Source: Holosporaceae bacterium (GTDB lineage Bacteria > Pseudomonadota > Alphaproteobacteria > UBA3830). From it: a stretch of DNA of 13,878 nt. The notes under the pieces are model-generated. The model was not told the origin of the DNA. It was given only the letters and a program-made list of their open reading frames with translations, and did no database searches. The DNA lies in the NCBI GenBank assembly GCA_031265715.1, contig JAISCG010000006.1, positions 1-13,878 of the forward strand, in the 5' to 3' direction. The translations under genes were made by a program, and so were the position numbers. This document shows positions 13,559 through 13,878 of this stretch, one piece after another. Each line of letters starts with the position of its first letter. Positions within the stretch are counted from its first letter, which is position 1.

Positions 13559-13769
13559 AGATTTATTTCGAAATATTATTATTTCATGGATTGAACTATG
13601 AGAAATGGCATTTAGAGGATTTATGGATATACCCAATCAAGATGAGAAAGAGGATTTTTTGTTACTACTCAGCTAGCCGAAAATTTTGCATACAAAATTA
13701 GAGGATTGTGATACATAGAGTATAGATTATAGAAGTAAAAGTGTTTGGATAGATGGAAGATGTAATAGT
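13559..13769. other. AT-rich non-coding DNA between divK promoter and insertion sequence
   Basis: No convincing gene is present. The stretch is visibly poorer in G and C than the genes. It contains a 10-base direct repeat TTAGAGGATT (13612-13621 and 13699-13708) and a 17-codon frame starting with ATG at 13623 behind AGAGGA and ending at 13676. The frame is too short to call and could be the remnant of a gene broken by the insertion sequence. One end of that element should lie somewhere here, but its exact boundary cannot be set without the other end. Confidence 0.4.
13683..13700. repeat. Perfect 7-bp inverted repeat
   Basis: AATTTTG and CAAAATT flank a 4-base CATA loop. On the minus strand it lies 70 bases after the transposase stop and is followed by TT, so it might act as a weak terminator or be part of the insertion-sequence end. 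No other function is visible. Confidence 0.35.
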
Positions 13770-13877
13770 TCACGACATATGAGACTGATCATGTCTCCCA
13801 TAGGTTGAGTTAATGTACTCCATCGGGGTCATGCCGTGCAAGCAATTATGCGGTCGGAAATTGTTATATTTTTCGAC
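13770..13877 (-). mobile_element. Insertion-sequence transposase, C-terminal end (runs off right edge)
   Basis: The minus strand is open from the window edge for 35 codons to a TGA at 13770-13772. The peptide has YNNFRPH followed by LHGMTPMEYI, the recognisable end of the DDE integrase core (rve_3-type YNxxRPHxxL...TPxEY) found in IS3 and IS481 family transposases. Only this tail is visible, so the exact family, the catalytic residues and the intactness of the element cannot be judged. The element extends to the right, and its right terminal repeat relative to the transposase should lie to the left of 13770 in the AT-rich stretch. It marks a site of mobile DNA entry next to the divK-pleD operon. 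Confidence 0.75.
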
Positions 13878-13878
13878 A

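Noticed and set aside
13623..13676. A 17-codon gene behind AGAGGA
   Set aside because: It is too short to support as coding, has no conserved features and lies in probable insertion-disturbed DNA.

Overview
The window looks like part of an alphaproteobacterial chromosome. The evidence is a divK-pleD pair, two TTAA-N7-TTAAC sites of the CtrA type placed at promoter distance, a methyltransferase resembling the rickettsial outer-membrane-protein lysine methyltransferases, and a TrpXYZ-like ABC permease/ATPase pair. An anaerobic-type ribonucleotide reductase, moderate-to-low GC, tightly overlapping genes and several proteins with eroded catalytic motifs suggest an anaerobic or host-associated lineage with a reduced genome. 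The lineage is an inference, because no rRNA or other taxonomic marker is present.

Layout from left to right. The 3' end of an unrecognised gene (to 482) is followed by a probable terminator and a CtrA-type promoter. That promoter feeds a compact plus-strand operon: nrdD (669-2741), folB (2738-3097), a folK-folP fusion (3102-4289) and an LdcA-like S66 carboxypeptidase with a lipoprotein-like leader (4292-5302). It supplies deoxynucleotides and folate and processes murein peptides. Converging on it is a minus-strand operon: a fused type II mannose-6-phosphate isomerase/eukaryotic-type phosphomannomutase (7311-8399), a small nucleotidyltransferase (6884-7318) and a large PKMT-like methyltransferase (5268-6863). 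This set probably makes an activated sugar or envelope precursor and methylates a protein. Divergent from it runs a plus-strand group: a STAS protein (8499-8831), a patatin-like phospholipase (8878-9942), an ABC permease (10110-10988) and its ATPase partner (10985-11776). A minus-strand divK-pleD operon (11827-13498) follows, with a strong promoter and CtrA-type box. The right edge carries about 210 bases of AT-rich non-coding DNA and the last 35 codons of an insertion-sequence transposase.

The recurring theme is conserved scaffolds with changed key residues. NrdD keeps its thiyl-radical cysteine and zinc site but has no glycyl-radical tail, and no nrdG lies beside it. The S66 peptidase has Cys at the nucleophile position. 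The ABC ATPase has lost the Walker A lysine, Q-loop Gln, signature motif and H-loop His. DivK and the first PleD receiver both lack the phospho-accepting Asp, while the GGDEF output domain is intact. The nrdD and divK promoters share nearly the same box-to--10 geometry, which suggests that one cell-cycle regulator controls both.
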